From an uncultured Albidovulum sp. (GTDB lineage Bacteria > Pseudomonadota > Alphaproteobacteria > Rhodobacterales > Rhodobacteraceae), in the NCBI GenBank assembly GCA_913064775.1, contig CAJYAD010000004.1:1-64000 (forward strand): 64,000 bases of DNA, read 5' to 3'. Shown here one piece after another: positions 7,671 to 16,283 of this stretch. The first letter of the stretch is position 1, and every line of letters starts with the position of its first letter. Made by a program: the position numbers and the translations under genes. The notes beneath the pieces were generated by a model that was given only the letters and a program-made list of their open reading frames with translations, was not told the DNA's origin and made no database searches.

Positions 7671-8122
7671 ATCGCGTCCTCCTCGAAAAGATAGGTATAG
7701 TCAGCGTAGCCCTCGGCCTCCAGTTCCTCGACCGGGATGAAGCGCAGCGCCGCCGAATTGATGCAATAGCGCAGACCGCCCCGGTCGCGCGGGCCGTCGG
7801 GGAAGACATGGCCCAGATGGCTGTTGCCATGCGTTGAGCGCACCTCGGTGCGGATCATCCCAAGGCTGCTGTCGGTCAGCTCGACCACATGGTCGGGCTC
7901 TGCCGGCTGGGTGAAGCTGGGCCAGCCGCAGCCGGAATCGAACTTGTCGCGGCTGGTGAAGAGCGGCTCGCCCGAGACCACGTCGACATAGAGGCCTTCG
8001 CCCTTGAAGTCATGGAATTCGTTGGCGAAGGGCCGCTCGGTCCCGCTTTCCTGCGTGACGCGGTACTGCTCGGACGTGAGCCGGGCTATGGCCTCGGCGG
8101 ATCTGGCGTAGGATTTGGTCAT
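7667..8122 (-). CDS. msrB: Peptide-methionine (R)-S-oxide reductase MsrB, zinc-free type
   Basis: The 151-residue enzyme reduces the R-epimer of methionine sulfoxide. The signatures SGCGWPSF (C65), HLGHVFPDG and RYCINS (catalytic C120) are present. The two CxxC pairs that bind structural zinc in many MsrB proteins are missing: the equivalent places read DVVS (47-50) and STHG (96-99). This is the known zinc-less subclass, not a broken gene. I start at 8122 because GGGAG lies about eight bases upstream; an ATG at 8137 would add five residues. It is the first gene of an msrB-msrA operon. Confidence 0.95.
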   Translation of the reverse strand: MTKSYARSAEAIARLTSEQYRVTQESGTERPFANEFHDFKGEGLYVDVVSGEPLFTSRDKFDSGCGWPSFTQPAEPDHVVELTDSSLGMIRTEVRSTHGNSHLGHVFPDGPRDRGGLRYCINSAALRFIPVEELEAEGYADYTYLFEEDAI

Positions 8123-8442
8123 GGCGCTCCCTTCCATGGATCGCTCTTATGTGGGGCGAAGAGGCGGCTTCGTCCAGAGCGAAGCGGCACGGCCGGGGTG
8201 TGGCCGACCGCAAATCCGGGGGCTTCACACCCCCGAACCCCGGTGGAGTATTTTCTCCAAGAAGAAGCACGAGGGCCTCTCTTGCATTTCACTCTGGCAT
8301 AAATATCCCGGGGGGTCGCCATTGGAAGCGCCGTCGCCAATGGTGCTCGGACCAGTGGCGCGGCCATTGGCAACTCCGAGCGACACTGGCGACGGGCAGA
8401 GCCCCCGCCGCGGCGCCCGCCAAGCCACTCGCGCCCGCCACG
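8123..8442. other. 320-base intergenic region filled largely by a repeat
   Basis: No gene is seen between msrB and rlmE. Bases 8212-8393 are a dispersed repeat copy (listed separately). The 8123-8211 part should hold the msrB promoter, in which I recognise no clear boxes. Confidence 0.6.
8212..8393. repeat. Dispersed repeat copy 3 (both arms plus CCATTGG module)
   Basis: The left box GGCTTCACACCCCCG is followed by GGAGTATTTTCTCCAAGAAGAAG, and the right arm reads TTTCACTCTGGCATAAATATCCC (about 8287-8309). The module at 8315-8393 is the inverted counterpart of 4061-4138. This is the fullest copy in the first 10 kb. Confidence 0.75.
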
Positions 8443-9204
8443 CTATTCGGGCCGGCCGCGGAACCCCTGGGCGACGACGAATTTCTCCGAGCTGTCGGCA
8501 CGGCTGGCGGGCGGTTTCACGTTCACGACCTTCTTGAAGGCGCGTTTGAGCTTGGCCTGCAACTCGTGCTCGGCGCCCCCCGCAAGCACCTTGGCGACAA
8601 AGGTGCCGCCCTCTTCCAGCACATCAAAGGCCAGCTCCGACGCCGCTTCGCACAGCATCACGATGCGCAAATGGTCGGTCTGCTTGTGGCCCGACGAGGC
8701 CGCCGCCATGTCCGACATCACCACATCGGCGTTGCCGCCCAGCCAGGCCTTCACCTTGTCGTCGGCCCCCTCCTCGAGGAAATCGAGCTGGTGGATATCG
8801 GCCCCCACGATCGGCTCGACCTCCTGCAGGTCGACGCCCAGAACAGTGCCCACCGGCTTGCTCTTCTGCTCGCCCAGGGCGTTGACGCGCGGCACCGCGA
8901 CCTGACACCAGCCGCCGGGCGCGCAGCCCAGATCGACGATCCGCGCCCCGGGAACAAGGAAATGGTACTTGTCGTCCAGCTCAAGGATCTTGAACGCCGC
9001 GCGGCCCCGGTAGCCCTCGGCCCGGGCGCGTTTGACATAGGGGTCGTTCAGCTGGCGCTCAAGCCAGAGGGTCGAGCTGAGCTTGCGGCCCCGCGCGGTC
9101 TTCACCTTGACCCGCAGATCGCGCGCGCCGCGTCCGCTGGTGGCCCCGCCGGCGCCGCCGCTGGCGGCCCCGCCTGTCCCCTTGCTGCCGTTCTTCGCGC
9201 TCAC
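8443..9204 (-). CDS. rlmE: 23S rRNA (uridine-2'-O) methyltransferase RlmE (FtsJ/RrmJ)
   Basis: The 253-residue enzyme methylates the 2'-hydroxyl of U2552 in 23S rRNA during late 50S assembly. The SAM-binding motif [12 protein letters not shown] (91-101) and the K72-D165-K205-E240 tetrad (AAFKILE, MSDMA, VAKVL, SSEKFV) are intact. I choose the GTG at 9204 because AGGGAA lies six bases upstream; longer starts would run into low-complexity sequence. The first 30 residues are a glycine/lysine/serine-rich tail, common in alphaproteobacterial RlmE and likely RNA-contacting. Confidence 0.95.
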   Translation of the reverse strand: MSAKNGSKGTGGAASGGAGGATSGRGARDLRVKVKTARGRKLSSTLWLERQLNDPYVKRARAEGYRGRAAFKILELDDKYHFLVPGARIVDLGCAPGGWCQVAVPRVNALGEQKSKPVGTVLGVDLQEVEPIVGADIHQLDFLEEGADDKVKAWLGGNADVVMSDMAAASSGHKQTDHLRIVMLCEAASELAFDVLEEGGTFVAKVLAGGAEHELQAKLKRAFKKVVNVKPPASRADSSEKFVVAQGFRGRPE

Positions 9205-9447
9205 GTTCTTTCCCTTCGCTCGCCGCCGCGTACAAGTGCGGGCCGATGCAGACAAGCCCCAAGCTAGCGCAGATCGGCGCGGGGGGCCAAAAAATTTCGG
9301 ACATGGACCCATTTCGGCGCCGGCCCGGTTGCCGCCCGCAAGGTGGCGCGCACCCCCTATGCGCTTTGCCGATCAGGGTGGCAAGGGACTGCCCGCTCGT
9401 CCCGGGCGGGCAACACGGGCCCGCCCAGACCCGGCCCAGCCCCCCCC

Positions 9448-10656
9448 TCAGACCCGGCGCAGCGCCAGCACCGCGTTCATGCCGCCGAAGGCGAAGGCGT
9501 TCGACAGCACCACGTCGACCTTGGCGTCGCGGGCCTCGTTCGGAACCACGTCCAGCGCGCATTCGGGATCGAATTCCTCGTAACCGATGGTCGGCGCGAT
9601 CACGCCTTCGCGCAGCGCCATGATACAGGCCAGCAGTTCCACCGCACCGGTGCCGCCGATCAGATGGCCATGCATCGACTTGGTCGAGGACATCATCAGC
9701 TTGTCGGCGTGATGGCCGAAGACATCGGCCACGGCGGCGCATTCGGTCTTGTCATTCGCCGCCGTGCCGGTGCCATGGGCGTTGATATAGCCGACCTCTT
9801 CGCCGTTCAGCCGCGCATCGCGCAGCGCCCCCGAAATCGCCCGCGCCGCGCCCTGCATCGAGGGCATGACGATATCGCCCGCGTCCGAGGTCATGGCGAA
9901 ACCGGCAACCTCGGCCAGGATCTCGGCGCCGCGGGCGCGGGCGTGTTCGTATTCCTCGAAGACGAAAATCCCCGCGCCCTCGCCCTGGACCATGCCGTTG
10001 CGATTGGCGCTGAACGGACGGCAGGCGTCGCGCGACATCACCCGCAGCCCTTCCCAGGCCTTGATGCCGCCGAAACACAGCATCGATTCCGACCCGCCGG
10101 TGACCATCACCTTGGTCATGCCGGAACGGATCATCATATAGGCCTGACCCATCGCATGGTTGGACGACGCGCAGGCGGTGGCCACGGTGAAGCTGGGGCC
10201 CTTCAGGTTGAAGGCCATCGACACATGGCTGGCGGCCGCATTGTTCATCAGCTTCGGCACGACAAGCGGATGGACGCGGTTCTTGCCCTCTTCATAGACG
10301 GCGCGGTAATTCTCGTCCGAGGTGGTCAGCCCGCCGCCCGCCGTGCCCAGCACGACGCCGGCCTCATAGCCCAGCTTGCCATCAAAATCGAGGCCGGACT
10401 GGGTGATCGCCTCACGCGCGGCGAGCAGGGTGAACTGGGTGAAACGGTCGCAAAGCACGATCTGCTGGCGGTTAAAATGCGCCTCGGGGTCCCAGTCGCG
10501 GACCTGACCGCCGATGCGGATCGATAGCCGCTCGACATCGCGCAATTCCAGCGGGCCGATGCCGCAGCGGCCCTCGCGGAAGGCCTCCAGCGTGCCTGCC
10601 ACGTCATGGGCCAGCGCATTGATCGTGCCGGCCCCGGTGATGACAACCCTTGCCAC
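9448..10656 (-). CDS. Beta-ketoacyl-ACP synthase (FabF-like) partnered with a dedicated ACP
   Basis: The 402-residue thiolase-fold enzyme condenses malonyl-ACP with an acyl chain. The Cys-His-His triad is present at C162 (TACASSNHA), H294 (NAHGTGTAAND) and H329 (KSMHGHLIGGTGA), with K326. The nucleophile context ACASSN differs from the usual ACATS of housekeeping FabF. It starts with GTG three bases after the stop of an ACP gene and is followed by no other condensing-enzyme genes. The pair lies directly after lpxD. I infer a specialised fatty-acid or lipid A acyl-chain function, in the manner of the rhizobial AcpXL system, but other products are possible. Confidence 0.85.
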   Translation of the reverse strand: MARVVITGAGTINALAHDVAGTLEAFREGRCGIGPLELRDVERLSIRIGGQVRDWDPEAHFNRQQIVLCDRFTQFTLLAAREAITQSGLDFDGKLGYEAGVVLGTAGGGLTTSDENYRAVYEEGKNRVHPLVVPKLMNNAAASHVSMAFNLKGPSFTVATACASSNHAMGQAYMMIRSGMTKVMVTGGSESMLCFGGIKAWEGLRVMSRDACRPFSANRNGMVQGEGAGIFVFEEYEHARARGAEILAEVAGFAMTSDAGDIVMPSMQGAARAISGALRDARLNGEEVGYINAHGTGTAANDKTECAAVADVFGHHADKLMMSSTKSMHGHLIGGTGAVELLACIMALREGVIAPTIGYEEFDPECALDVVPNEARDAKVDVVLSNAFAFGGMNAVLALRRV

Positions 10657-10659
10657 GCC

Positions 10660-10926
10660 TCAGCCCTTCCGGGCCTGAACCAACCCCTCCACCGCCGCGA
10701 TGATCGCCGCGACCGAGGAGATGTCGAAATCGCTCTTGTCGGGTTCGTTGGCGTTGAAAGGCACGGTGACGTCAAAGCTTTCCTCGATCGCGAAGATCGA
10801 TTCCACCAGACCGAGGCTGTCGATGCCCAGCGTCTCAAGCGTCGAGTCCATCTTTACATCGCTCGGCTCAAGCACGGCCTGCTCGGCAATGATGGCGATT
10901 ACCCGGTCCTTGACGCTCTCGGCCAT
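10660..10926 (-). CDS. Acyl carrier protein
   Basis: The 88-residue acidic protein carries the phosphopantetheine site at S37 (LGIDSLGL). It is longer than typical AcpP and has a distinct segment (VPFNANEPDKSDF) in the third helix region, which suggests a dedicated rather than housekeeping carrier. Its stop is three bases before the ketosynthase start, so the two are translated together. The acyl chain carried is unknown; the lpxD neighbour makes a lipopolysaccharide chain plausible. Confidence 0.92.
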   Translation of the reverse strand: MAESVKDRVIAIIAEQAVLEPSDVKMDSTLETLGIDSLGLVESIFAIEESFDVTVPFNANEPDKSDFDISSVAAIIAAVEGLVQARKG

Positions 10927-10983
10927 TGTCGTCCGTCCTTCCCATGCCCCGACCCGCCCCCCGGCAGGCCCCGTTTACCCAGC

Positions 10984-12066
10984 CTAACCGTCCTTTGAAA
11001 CAGCTTTTTGCAGCTTCGCGACCTGCGCGAACAGGCGCGGCAGGCGGCGCAGGGCCTTGTAGGCCTCGATGTTGGTTTCCATCTTCATCGCCGGATAGCC
11101 CATCACCGCGCGCCCCGAGGGCACGTTCGACAAGACCGCCGAGCCACCGGCGCAGATCACGTCGTCACCGATCAGCAGATTGTCCGCGATCCCCGCCTTG
11201 CCGCCCATCACCAGCCGGTCGCCGGTGCGGGTCGAGCCGGCGATGCCCGACTGCCCCGCCAACAGGCAATCGCGCCCCATGATGACGTTGTGGGCGATAT
11301 GCACGAGGTTGTCGATCTTGCAGCCCGATCCGATCTCGGTGTCGCGGATGGTGCCGCGGTCGATGCAGGTGTTGGCGCCCACCTCGCAATCGTCGCCGAT
11401 GGTGACGGCGCCCAGCGAATGGATGCGGGTCCAGCTTTGCGGGCGGATCTCGGTGCGATCCTGCAGGGTGGCGCGGACCTCCTCGACGCCCGAGCGTTCG
11501 GGGGTGACGAAGGAAAAGCCGTCGGCGCCGAGGATGGCGTTGGGATGGGCGATGAAGCGCGCGCCGATATGGACGTGATGGCCGATGCGCACCCCGTCCA
11601 GCAACAGCGCGTCCTCGCCGATCCGCGCCCCCGCCCCGATCGAGACATGGGCGGCGATGCGTGCCCGCGCGCCGATCACCACGCCGGCCTCGATCACCAC
11701 GAAGGGGCCGATGGCGGCCTCCGCGCCGATCTCTGCCTCGGGGGAAATCACCGCGGTCGGGTGGATGCCCGGCGCGATCGCGGGGCCGGGATCCATCAGC
11801 CGGGTCAGCCCGGCCAGCGCATAGCGCGGGCGCGGCACATAGATCGCCGCCTGCAGCCCCAGCGCGCGCCAATCGGCGCCCTCCCACAGGATCGCCGCCC
11901 GCGCGTGGCCGCGCGCCAGCCCCTCGGCATATTTCGGATCCATCGCCAGCGCGATCTCATCGGGTCCGGCCGAGGCCGGCTCGGCCGGGCGGGTGATGAT
12001 CAGGCCGGTATCGCCCTCGGCCCGCGCGCCCAGGGCGGCGGCAATCTCTTCGATCCGGTGACCCAT
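10984..12066 (-). CDS. lpxD: UDP-3-O-(3-hydroxyacyl)glucosamine N-acyltransferase LpxD
   Basis: The 360-residue enzyme adds the second 3-hydroxyacyl chain in lipid A synthesis. An N-terminal uridine-binding domain (1-100) precedes a left-handed beta helix of hexapeptide repeats (about 100-310). The catalytic histidine corresponds to H259 (LVHIAHNVIMG). AGAGG lies eight bases before the ATG. It is the upstream member of an lpxD-acp-ketosynthase group on the minus strand. It is not accompanied by fabZ-lpxA-lpxB as in many bacteria, so the rest of the pathway is elsewhere. Confidence 0.96.
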   Translation of the reverse strand: MGHRIEEIAAALGARAEGDTGLIITRPAEPASAGPDEIALAMDPKYAEGLARGHARAAILWEGADWRALGLQAAIYVPRPRYALAGLTRLMDPGPAIAPGIHPTAVISPEAEIGAEAAIGPFVVIEAGVVIGARARIAAHVSIGAGARIGEDALLLDGVRIGHHVHIGARFIAHPNAILGADGFSFVTPERSGVEEVRATLQDRTEIRPQSWTRIHSLGAVTIGDDCEVGANTCIDRGTIRDTEIGSGCKIDNLVHIAHNVIMGRDCLLAGQSGIAGSTRTGDRLVMGGKAGIADNLLIGDDVICAGGSAVLSNVPSGRAVMGYPAMKMETNIEAYKALRRLPRLFAQVAKLQKAVSKDG

Positions 12067-12114
12067 CGCTGTCCTCTTTGGCGGTTCGGGGCGCTGCGGC
12101 CCTTTGCGCAGGAT

Positions 12115-13800
12115 TTAGCCCTGAACATCGCCCAACGCTACCCCGGCCTCGGACAGCGCGGCCCAGATCAGCGCATCGCGGCCATAGATGTCATGCCGGT
12201 AGGTCATGCCACCCTTGGGCGTCGGCCATGCGGTGAAATAGGTCAGATGCACCGGCACCGGCTTGTCCAGCATGATCGTGGTTTCGCGGCCGGTGCGCAG
12301 GGCGCGCTGGAACACGCCCTTGGGGTCGCTGGTTTGCGGGGCAAGCAGGGTATAGGCCAGATCGAAGGGGTCGTTCAGCCGGATGCAGCCGTGGCTGAAG
12401 GCCCGGGTCTCATGCTGGAAAAGCGATTTGGCCGGGGTGTCGTGCAGGTAGATGTTGAAGCGGTTGGGGAACATGAATTTCACCAGCCCCAGCGCGTTGC
12501 GCCGTGACGGCGGCTGCTTGATCTCATAGGGGAAGGTCTTCTTGGTGTATTCGGAGAAATCGATCGTGCTGCGATCGACCACCTGCCCCTTGGCGTTGAC
12601 GATGTTGAGGTAGCTCACCGCGTTGGGGTTCTTCTGCAGCATCGGCAGAAATTCCTTGGTCGCGATCGAGCGCGGCACGTTCCACACCGGATTGACGATC
12701 ATGAACTGGATCGAATTGGAGAACTCGGGGCTGCGGGTATCGCCGTCGTTCTTGCCGACGATCGCCCGGGTCGAGAACACCGTCTTGCCGTCATCGATCA
12801 CGCTGGCGGTGAAATCGGCCTCGTTCACCCAGACATAGCGATTGCCCCAGGGCATGTTCAGCCAGCGCAGGCGCTCGAGTGCGACGATGATCGATTTCAG
12901 CCGGTCGGTGGCGGAGGTGTCGATCGCGCGCAAAGTATCGGCGCCCGCCACCCCGTCGGGGGTCAATCCGTGGTCGTCCTGGAAAATCTGCACCGCCGCC
13001 TGCAGGTCGCCATCGTAGCTGGCCGAGGCGGTGCGGCCCAGATAGCCCATCGCCATCAGCCGGTTGCGCAGCGCCACCACTGCCGGGCCGGTATCGCCCG
13101 GGCGCAGTTTCCGGGCGTTCACCACCGGCCCCCAGCCGCCGTCGGCGATCAGCTGCTGCATGTCCAGCTTGGCCTTCACCAGCCGGCGGTATTGCGGCAT
13201 CTGCGGCGGCAGCTTCGCCAGATAGGCGGCCGGATCGGAGGCCGCGAAATTCTCGATCGTCTTCAGCGGGTCGCGCAGCGGCACCTTCATCGCCAGATCC
13301 GAGCTGACCGAGGCCGGACGCAACACCCCGGTCTGCACGTCGTGGGCATAGCGCAGGAAGGTGCGGCTCATCCGCGCCTCCAGCCGGCCGCGATCGCCTT
13401 CGGTCTGCACCGCGCGGAAATCCTGGGCCAGCGTGGCGGGATCGTAGCGATCCTGCGGCAGGCCCTGGGCACCGGCGGTGGCGATCGCGTCGAAAAAGGC
13501 CTGACGGCGCGGCGCGTCGCCGATCCCGGTCCACAGCGGGCGGTCGTCGCGGGCGCGGTAGAAATCGACCAGCACCTTGTCGCCGCCGATCGCCGTAACC
13601 AGCGCCTGACGGAAGGCAGAAAATTGCACGCTCACATCGGATTGGGTCGCGTCGGCTTGAGTCGCGCCGGATTGCGTCACGCCGACGGGCGCCGCCCCCG
13701 GATCGGACGCGTCCGCCGCCAGGGCGGGACCGCCGGCAAGCAGAGCACACAGCGCAAGCGCTGCGGTCCGGCGACTGAGGAGGGAAGCGCGGAGCGACAT
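12115..13800 (-). CDS. L,D-transpeptidase, LdtD/YcbB type
   Basis: The 561-residue exported enzyme should form 3-3 crosslinks in peptidoglycan. A signal peptide (1-29, cut near ALAA) is followed by a scaffold domain, a peptidoglycan-binding helical domain (231-293) and a C-terminal YkuD domain. The catalytic SHGCIRL motif has H470 and C472. The ATG at 13800 begins the signal peptide; the open frame continues upstream but that part is not protein-like. Residues 42-56 are a short repeat (TQSGA-TQADA-TQSDV). It diverges from a MepK-like gene, matching the ldtD-mepK neighbourhood in E. coli. Confidence 0.93.
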   Translation of the reverse strand: MSLRASLLSRRTAALALCALLAGGPALAADASDPGAAPVGVTQSGATQADATQSDVSVQFSAFRQALVTAIGGDKVLVDFYRARDDRPLWTGIGDAPRRQAFFDAIATAGAQGLPQDRYDPATLAQDFRAVQTEGDRGRLEARMSRTFLRYAHDVQTGVLRPASVSSDLAMKVPLRDPLKTIENFAASDPAAYLAKLPPQMPQYRRLVKAKLDMQQLIADGGWGPVVNARKLRPGDTGPAVVALRNRLMAMGYLGRTASASYDGDLQAAVQIFQDDHGLTPDGVAGADTLRAIDTSATDRLKSIIVALERLRWLNMPWGNRYVWVNEADFTASVIDDGKTVFSTRAIVGKNDGDTRSPEFSNSIQFMIVNPVWNVPRSIATKEFLPMLQKNPNAVSYLNIVNAKGQVVDRSTIDFSEYTKKTFPYEIKQPPSRRNALGLVKFMFPNRFNIYLHDTPAKSLFQHETRAFSHGCIRLNDPFDLAYTLLAPQTSDPKGVFQRALRTGRETTIMLDKPVPVHLTYFTAWPTPKGGMTYRHDIYGRDALIWAALSEAGVALGDVQG

Positions 13801-14174
13801 GGCAGCCTCGGAAAATGGTTCAAACGCGTTGGCGCAGAGTCTGGCATTTGCGCGGGCAAGTCCATGGCGCACGGGCCGTGGCCGCTGGCGCTGTCGCGTT
13901 TTCGCAACGGCACCGGGCAAGGCAGCAATGCCGGACGGCAATTCGGGCGGCAATGCGGATCCCCCCCACCACCGCCGAGCACGCAAGGATAGGCCTACTG
14001 CTTTCGGATTAAGCAAATTTTTGCCGATTCGACGTTAGGGTCTAGAAATATGGAAACCCCGTGTTGGGAATACAAGATCTCTGTGTCATACAAGTAACGC
14101 GACTTGGGGACAACAGCCACGGACCCTGATTCAACAGGGCCTTGACGGCATAGCAGACTGGACAGGCGACCCGC
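13801..14174. promoter_or_regulatory. 374-base divergent region between the L,D-transpeptidase and MepK-like genes
   Basis: No gene is seen here. It contains an AT-rich patch (about 14003-14055) that may carry the leftward promoter. A weak candidate for the rightward gene is TTGGGA-17 bases-CATACA near 14065-14093. A hairpin CCCTG-6-CAGGG (14124-14139) falls in the probable leader of the MepK-like gene. Confidence 0.35.
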
Positions 14175-14741
14175 ATGAACAATCCGAAATCGGGCCTCAC
14201 TCGGCGAGGCTTGCTGGGTGCATTTGCGCTGACAACCGTCGCCGCGGCACCCACCTATGCAAATGCCTTTGGCATTTTGCGCGGGGCCGGCGATATCCGG
14301 CGGGTGAAGATGTATTCCGGACGCACCGGCGAAAGCATCGACACGATCTATTGGGTGGATGGCAAATACATCCCCGAAGCGCTGAACGAGATCACCTATT
14401 TCATGCGCGACTGGCGCACCGATACGGTGAAGCGCATCAACCCCCACACCGTTGACATCGTCGCGGCCACCCACGCGCTGCTGGATGTGGACGAAAGCTA
14501 CATGCTGCTGTCGGGCTACCGCTCGCCGCAGACCAACGCGATGCTGCGCCGCCGATCGCGCGGGGTCGCCAAACATTCGCTGCACATGAAGGGTGAAGCC
14601 GCCGACCTGCGCCTGCAGGATCGCACGGTCGCCCAGATCTACCGCGCCGCGCTGTCGTGCCGGGCGGGCGGGGTTGGCAAATACACCCATTCCGATTTCG
14701 TGCACATGGATTGCGGCCCGGTCCGCACCTGGGGCGCCTGA
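14175..14741 (+). CDS. DUF882 / peptidase M15-family protein, MepK-like, Tat-exported
   Basis: The 188-residue protein begins with a twin-arginine signal (LTRRGLLGAFAL, residues 8-19). It carries the M15 metallopeptidase pattern SGYRS (113-117), H137 with D144 (HMKGEAAD) and H177 (DFVHMD), expected to hold zinc. The family includes E. coli MepK (YcbK), an endopeptidase that cuts 3-3 peptidoglycan crosslinks. It is encoded opposite an L,D-transpeptidase that would make those crosslinks, so a make-and-break pair is likely. A rho-independent terminator follows 25 bases after the stop. Confidence 0.9.
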   Translation: MNNPKSGLTRRGLLGAFALTTVAAAPTYANAFGILRGAGDIRRVKMYSGRTGESIDTIYWVDGKYIPEALNEITYFMRDWRTDTVKRINPHTVDIVAATHALLDVDESYMLLSGYRSPQTNAMLRRRSRGVAKHSLHMKGEAADLRLQDRTVAQIYRAALSCRAGGVGKYTHSDFVHMDCGPVRTWGA

Positions 14742-14766
14742 CCTTCCTGTCAGGCCCGGTCTCGCT

Positions 14767-14790
14767 GGGGCGCCCTTGGGCGCCTTTTTT
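14767..14790 (+). terminator. Rho-independent terminator after the MepK-like gene
   Basis: GGCGCC (14769-14774), loop CTTG and GGCGCC (14779-14784) are followed directly by six T residues (14785-14790). Confidence 0.85.
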
Positions 14791-14850
14791 CTTGGCCCGG
14801 GCGCCCCAGGGCGCCTATTTGGGTCCGCGGGGCGCCCCGGAGCGCGCCCT

Positions 14851-15036
14851 TCAGAACCGGCGCAGACCACCGCGCCAGCCGCCATGCAGCCGCGCCCAGT
14901 CGGGCCAAAGGCCGGCCCGCGCCAGCGCCACGATGGCCAGACTGATCAGCACCACGGCTATCAGGAACACCACCTGCCGCCCGCCCGGCGGATGACGCGC
15001 CCAACGCGCCAGACGGATCAGCCAGAACGGGTTCAC
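14851..15036 (-). CDS. 61-residue single-helix membrane protein coupled to hpt
   Basis: The frame starts with GTG overlapping the hpt stop (GTGA at 15033-15036). It encodes one membrane helix (about residues 22-41, [18 protein letters not shown]) between basic and tryptophan-containing ends. The overlap shows translational coupling to hpt. I do not know a function. The arrangement and composition support a real inner-membrane protein. Confidence 0.65.
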   Translation of the reverse strand: MNPFWLIRLARWARHPPGGRQVVFLIAVVLISLAIVALARAGLWPDWARLHGGWRGGLRRF

Positions 15037-15578
15037 CCGTCCGCTCCGGTGAAGCGCACCTTGCCGATATAGGGCAGGTTGCGGTTGCGCTGCGCGTAGT
15101 CGATTCCATAGCCCACGACGAATTCGTCCGGGATCTCGAACCCGGTCCAGGTGGCGCGGATGTTCACCTCGCGCCGCGACGGCTTGTCAAGCAACGCGCA
15201 GACCTCCAGCCGCGCCGGATCGCGGCTGCGCAGTAGCCCCACCACATGCTGCAGCGTGAACCCGGTGTCGACGATATCCTCGACCACCAAGACGTCGCGC
15301 CCATGAACTTCGCTTCGCAAGTCCTTGAGAATTCGAACTTCGCGCGCGCTTTCCATGCTATCGCCGTAGGACGAGGCCTCGAGGAAGTCGACTTCGACCG
15401 GCAGGTCCAGCTCTCGCACCAGATCGGCGATGAACACGAAGGAGCCGCGCAACAGCCCGACCACCACTAGCTTGTCGGTGCCCCGAAAATGGCCCGTGAT
15501 CTCGCGCGCCAGGGTCTCGACCCGGGCGGCGATCGCCTTGGCCGAGATCATCTCATCTATCACATAGGGTTTCGTCAC
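15033..15578 (-). CDS. hpt: Hypoxanthine phosphoribosyltransferase
   Basis: The 181-residue enzyme salvages hypoxanthine (and probably guanine) to nucleotides with PRPP. The PRPP-binding loop [11 protein letters not shown] (96-106) and the DKPSRR segment are typical. I choose the GTG at 15578 ([10 protein letters not shown]) because it has a purine-rich AAGGGGCGG upstream and gives the family's usual length of about 180. The open frame continues upstream without protein-like sequence. It diverges from the RatA/Coq10-like gene and shares its message with a small membrane protein. Confidence 0.95.
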   Translation of the reverse strand: MTKPYVIDEMISAKAIAARVETLAREITGHFRGTDKLVVVGLLRGSFVFIADLVRELDLPVEVDFLEASSYGDSMESAREVRILKDLRSEVHGRDVLVVEDIVDTGFTLQHVVGLLRSRDPARLEVCALLDKPSRREVNIRATWTGFEIPDEFVVGYGIDYAQRNRNLPYIGKVRFTGADG

Positions 15579-15650
15579 CGGAACCGCCCCTTGATTTCGG
15601 GGGCAGAAGTAAAGACATTCGCCCCTCACGTCACGAAAAACGATTGCCAC

Positions 15651-16121
15651 ATGCCGACACATCAGGAAACCCGCATCCTGCCCTACAGCGCGCAGGAAAT
15701 GTACAATCTTGTCGCCGATGTGGGCTCTTATCCGAAATTTCTGCCGTGGACGGCCGCGGCGCGGATTCGCAAGCGCAGCCCCCGTCCCGACGGATCCGAG
15801 CTGATGGAGGCCGATCTGGTCATCGCCTTCAAGGTGTTCCGCGAACGCTTTGGCAGCCGGGTGGTGCTGTGGCCCGAGCGGATGATGATCGACACCGAAT
15901 ATCTGGACGGCCCGTTTCGCTACATGAAAAGCAACTGGGCCTTCCGCGACCGCGCGGGCGGCGGCTGCGAGGTGGAGTTCTTCGTCGATTTCGAATTCAA
16001 GAACGCGATCTTGCAGAAGGTGATCGGCGTCGTCTTCAACGAGGCGGTGCGGCGCATGGTGCGCGCGTTCGAAGCCCGCGCCGAGGCGCTGTACGGCAAA
16101 CGCGCCGCGCTTGAAAGCTAA
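15651..16121 (+). CDS. RatA / Coq10-like START-domain protein
   Basis: The 156-residue protein is a polyketide-cyclase/START-fold member: the N-terminal [23 protein letters not shown] and the C-terminal [16 protein letters not shown] are the family hallmarks. Mitochondrial COQ10 binds ubiquinone and supports electron transport. The E. coli relative was named RatA for a reported effect on 70S assembly, so automatic toxin labels should be read with caution. In an alphaproteobacterium rich in respiratory chains I favour the quinone-chaperone role. Confidence 0.88.
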   Translation: MPTHQETRILPYSAQEMYNLVADVGSYPKFLPWTAAARIRKRSPRPDGSELMEADLVIAFKVFRERFGSRVVLWPERMMIDTEYLDGPFRYMKSNWAFRDRAGGGCEVEFFVDFEFKNAILQKVIGVVFNEAVRRMVRAFEARAEALYGKRAALES

Positions 16122-16181
16122 GCCCCCCGCCCGGCGCCGGGGGCAGCGGCGCGGCCCTTTGCCCATCCCGCCCGCACAGGA

Positions 16182-16201
16182 ATTGTGCATTCACACACAA
16201 T
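16182..16201. promoter_or_regulatory. Palindrome ATTGTG-N8-CACAAT upstream of cytochrome c'
   Basis: A perfect 6+6 inverted repeat with an 8-base spacer lies 82 bases before the cytochrome c' start codon. The size suits a dimeric regulator. It is not a standard FNR box (TTGAT-N4-ATCAA). The regulator is unknown. Confidence 0.4.
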
Positions 16202-16283
16202 ACCGCGCCGCGTAATGTGATCAGAGCTTACCGGCCGCCTGCTAGAATGGTAGGGTGGGATCGGACGACAGGAAGGATCTGCA

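Noticed and set aside
9205-9447. Hairpin TGCCCGC...GCGGGCA after the ketosynthase gene as a terminator
   Set aside because: The stem is imperfect, the loop is long and no T-run follows in the direction of transcription.
13801-14174. Small protein gene in the divergent gap
   Set aside because: Frames present are short, arginine-rich and lack ribosome sites.
15651-16121. Toxin of a RatAB toxin-antitoxin system
   Set aside because: No RatB-type partner gene is beside it, and the START/Coq10 family fits a quinone-binding role.
15033-16190. Extended hpt of 385 residues
   Set aside because: The N-terminal 200 residues are the antisense of the RatA-like gene and not protein-like; the GTG at 15578 gives the family length.
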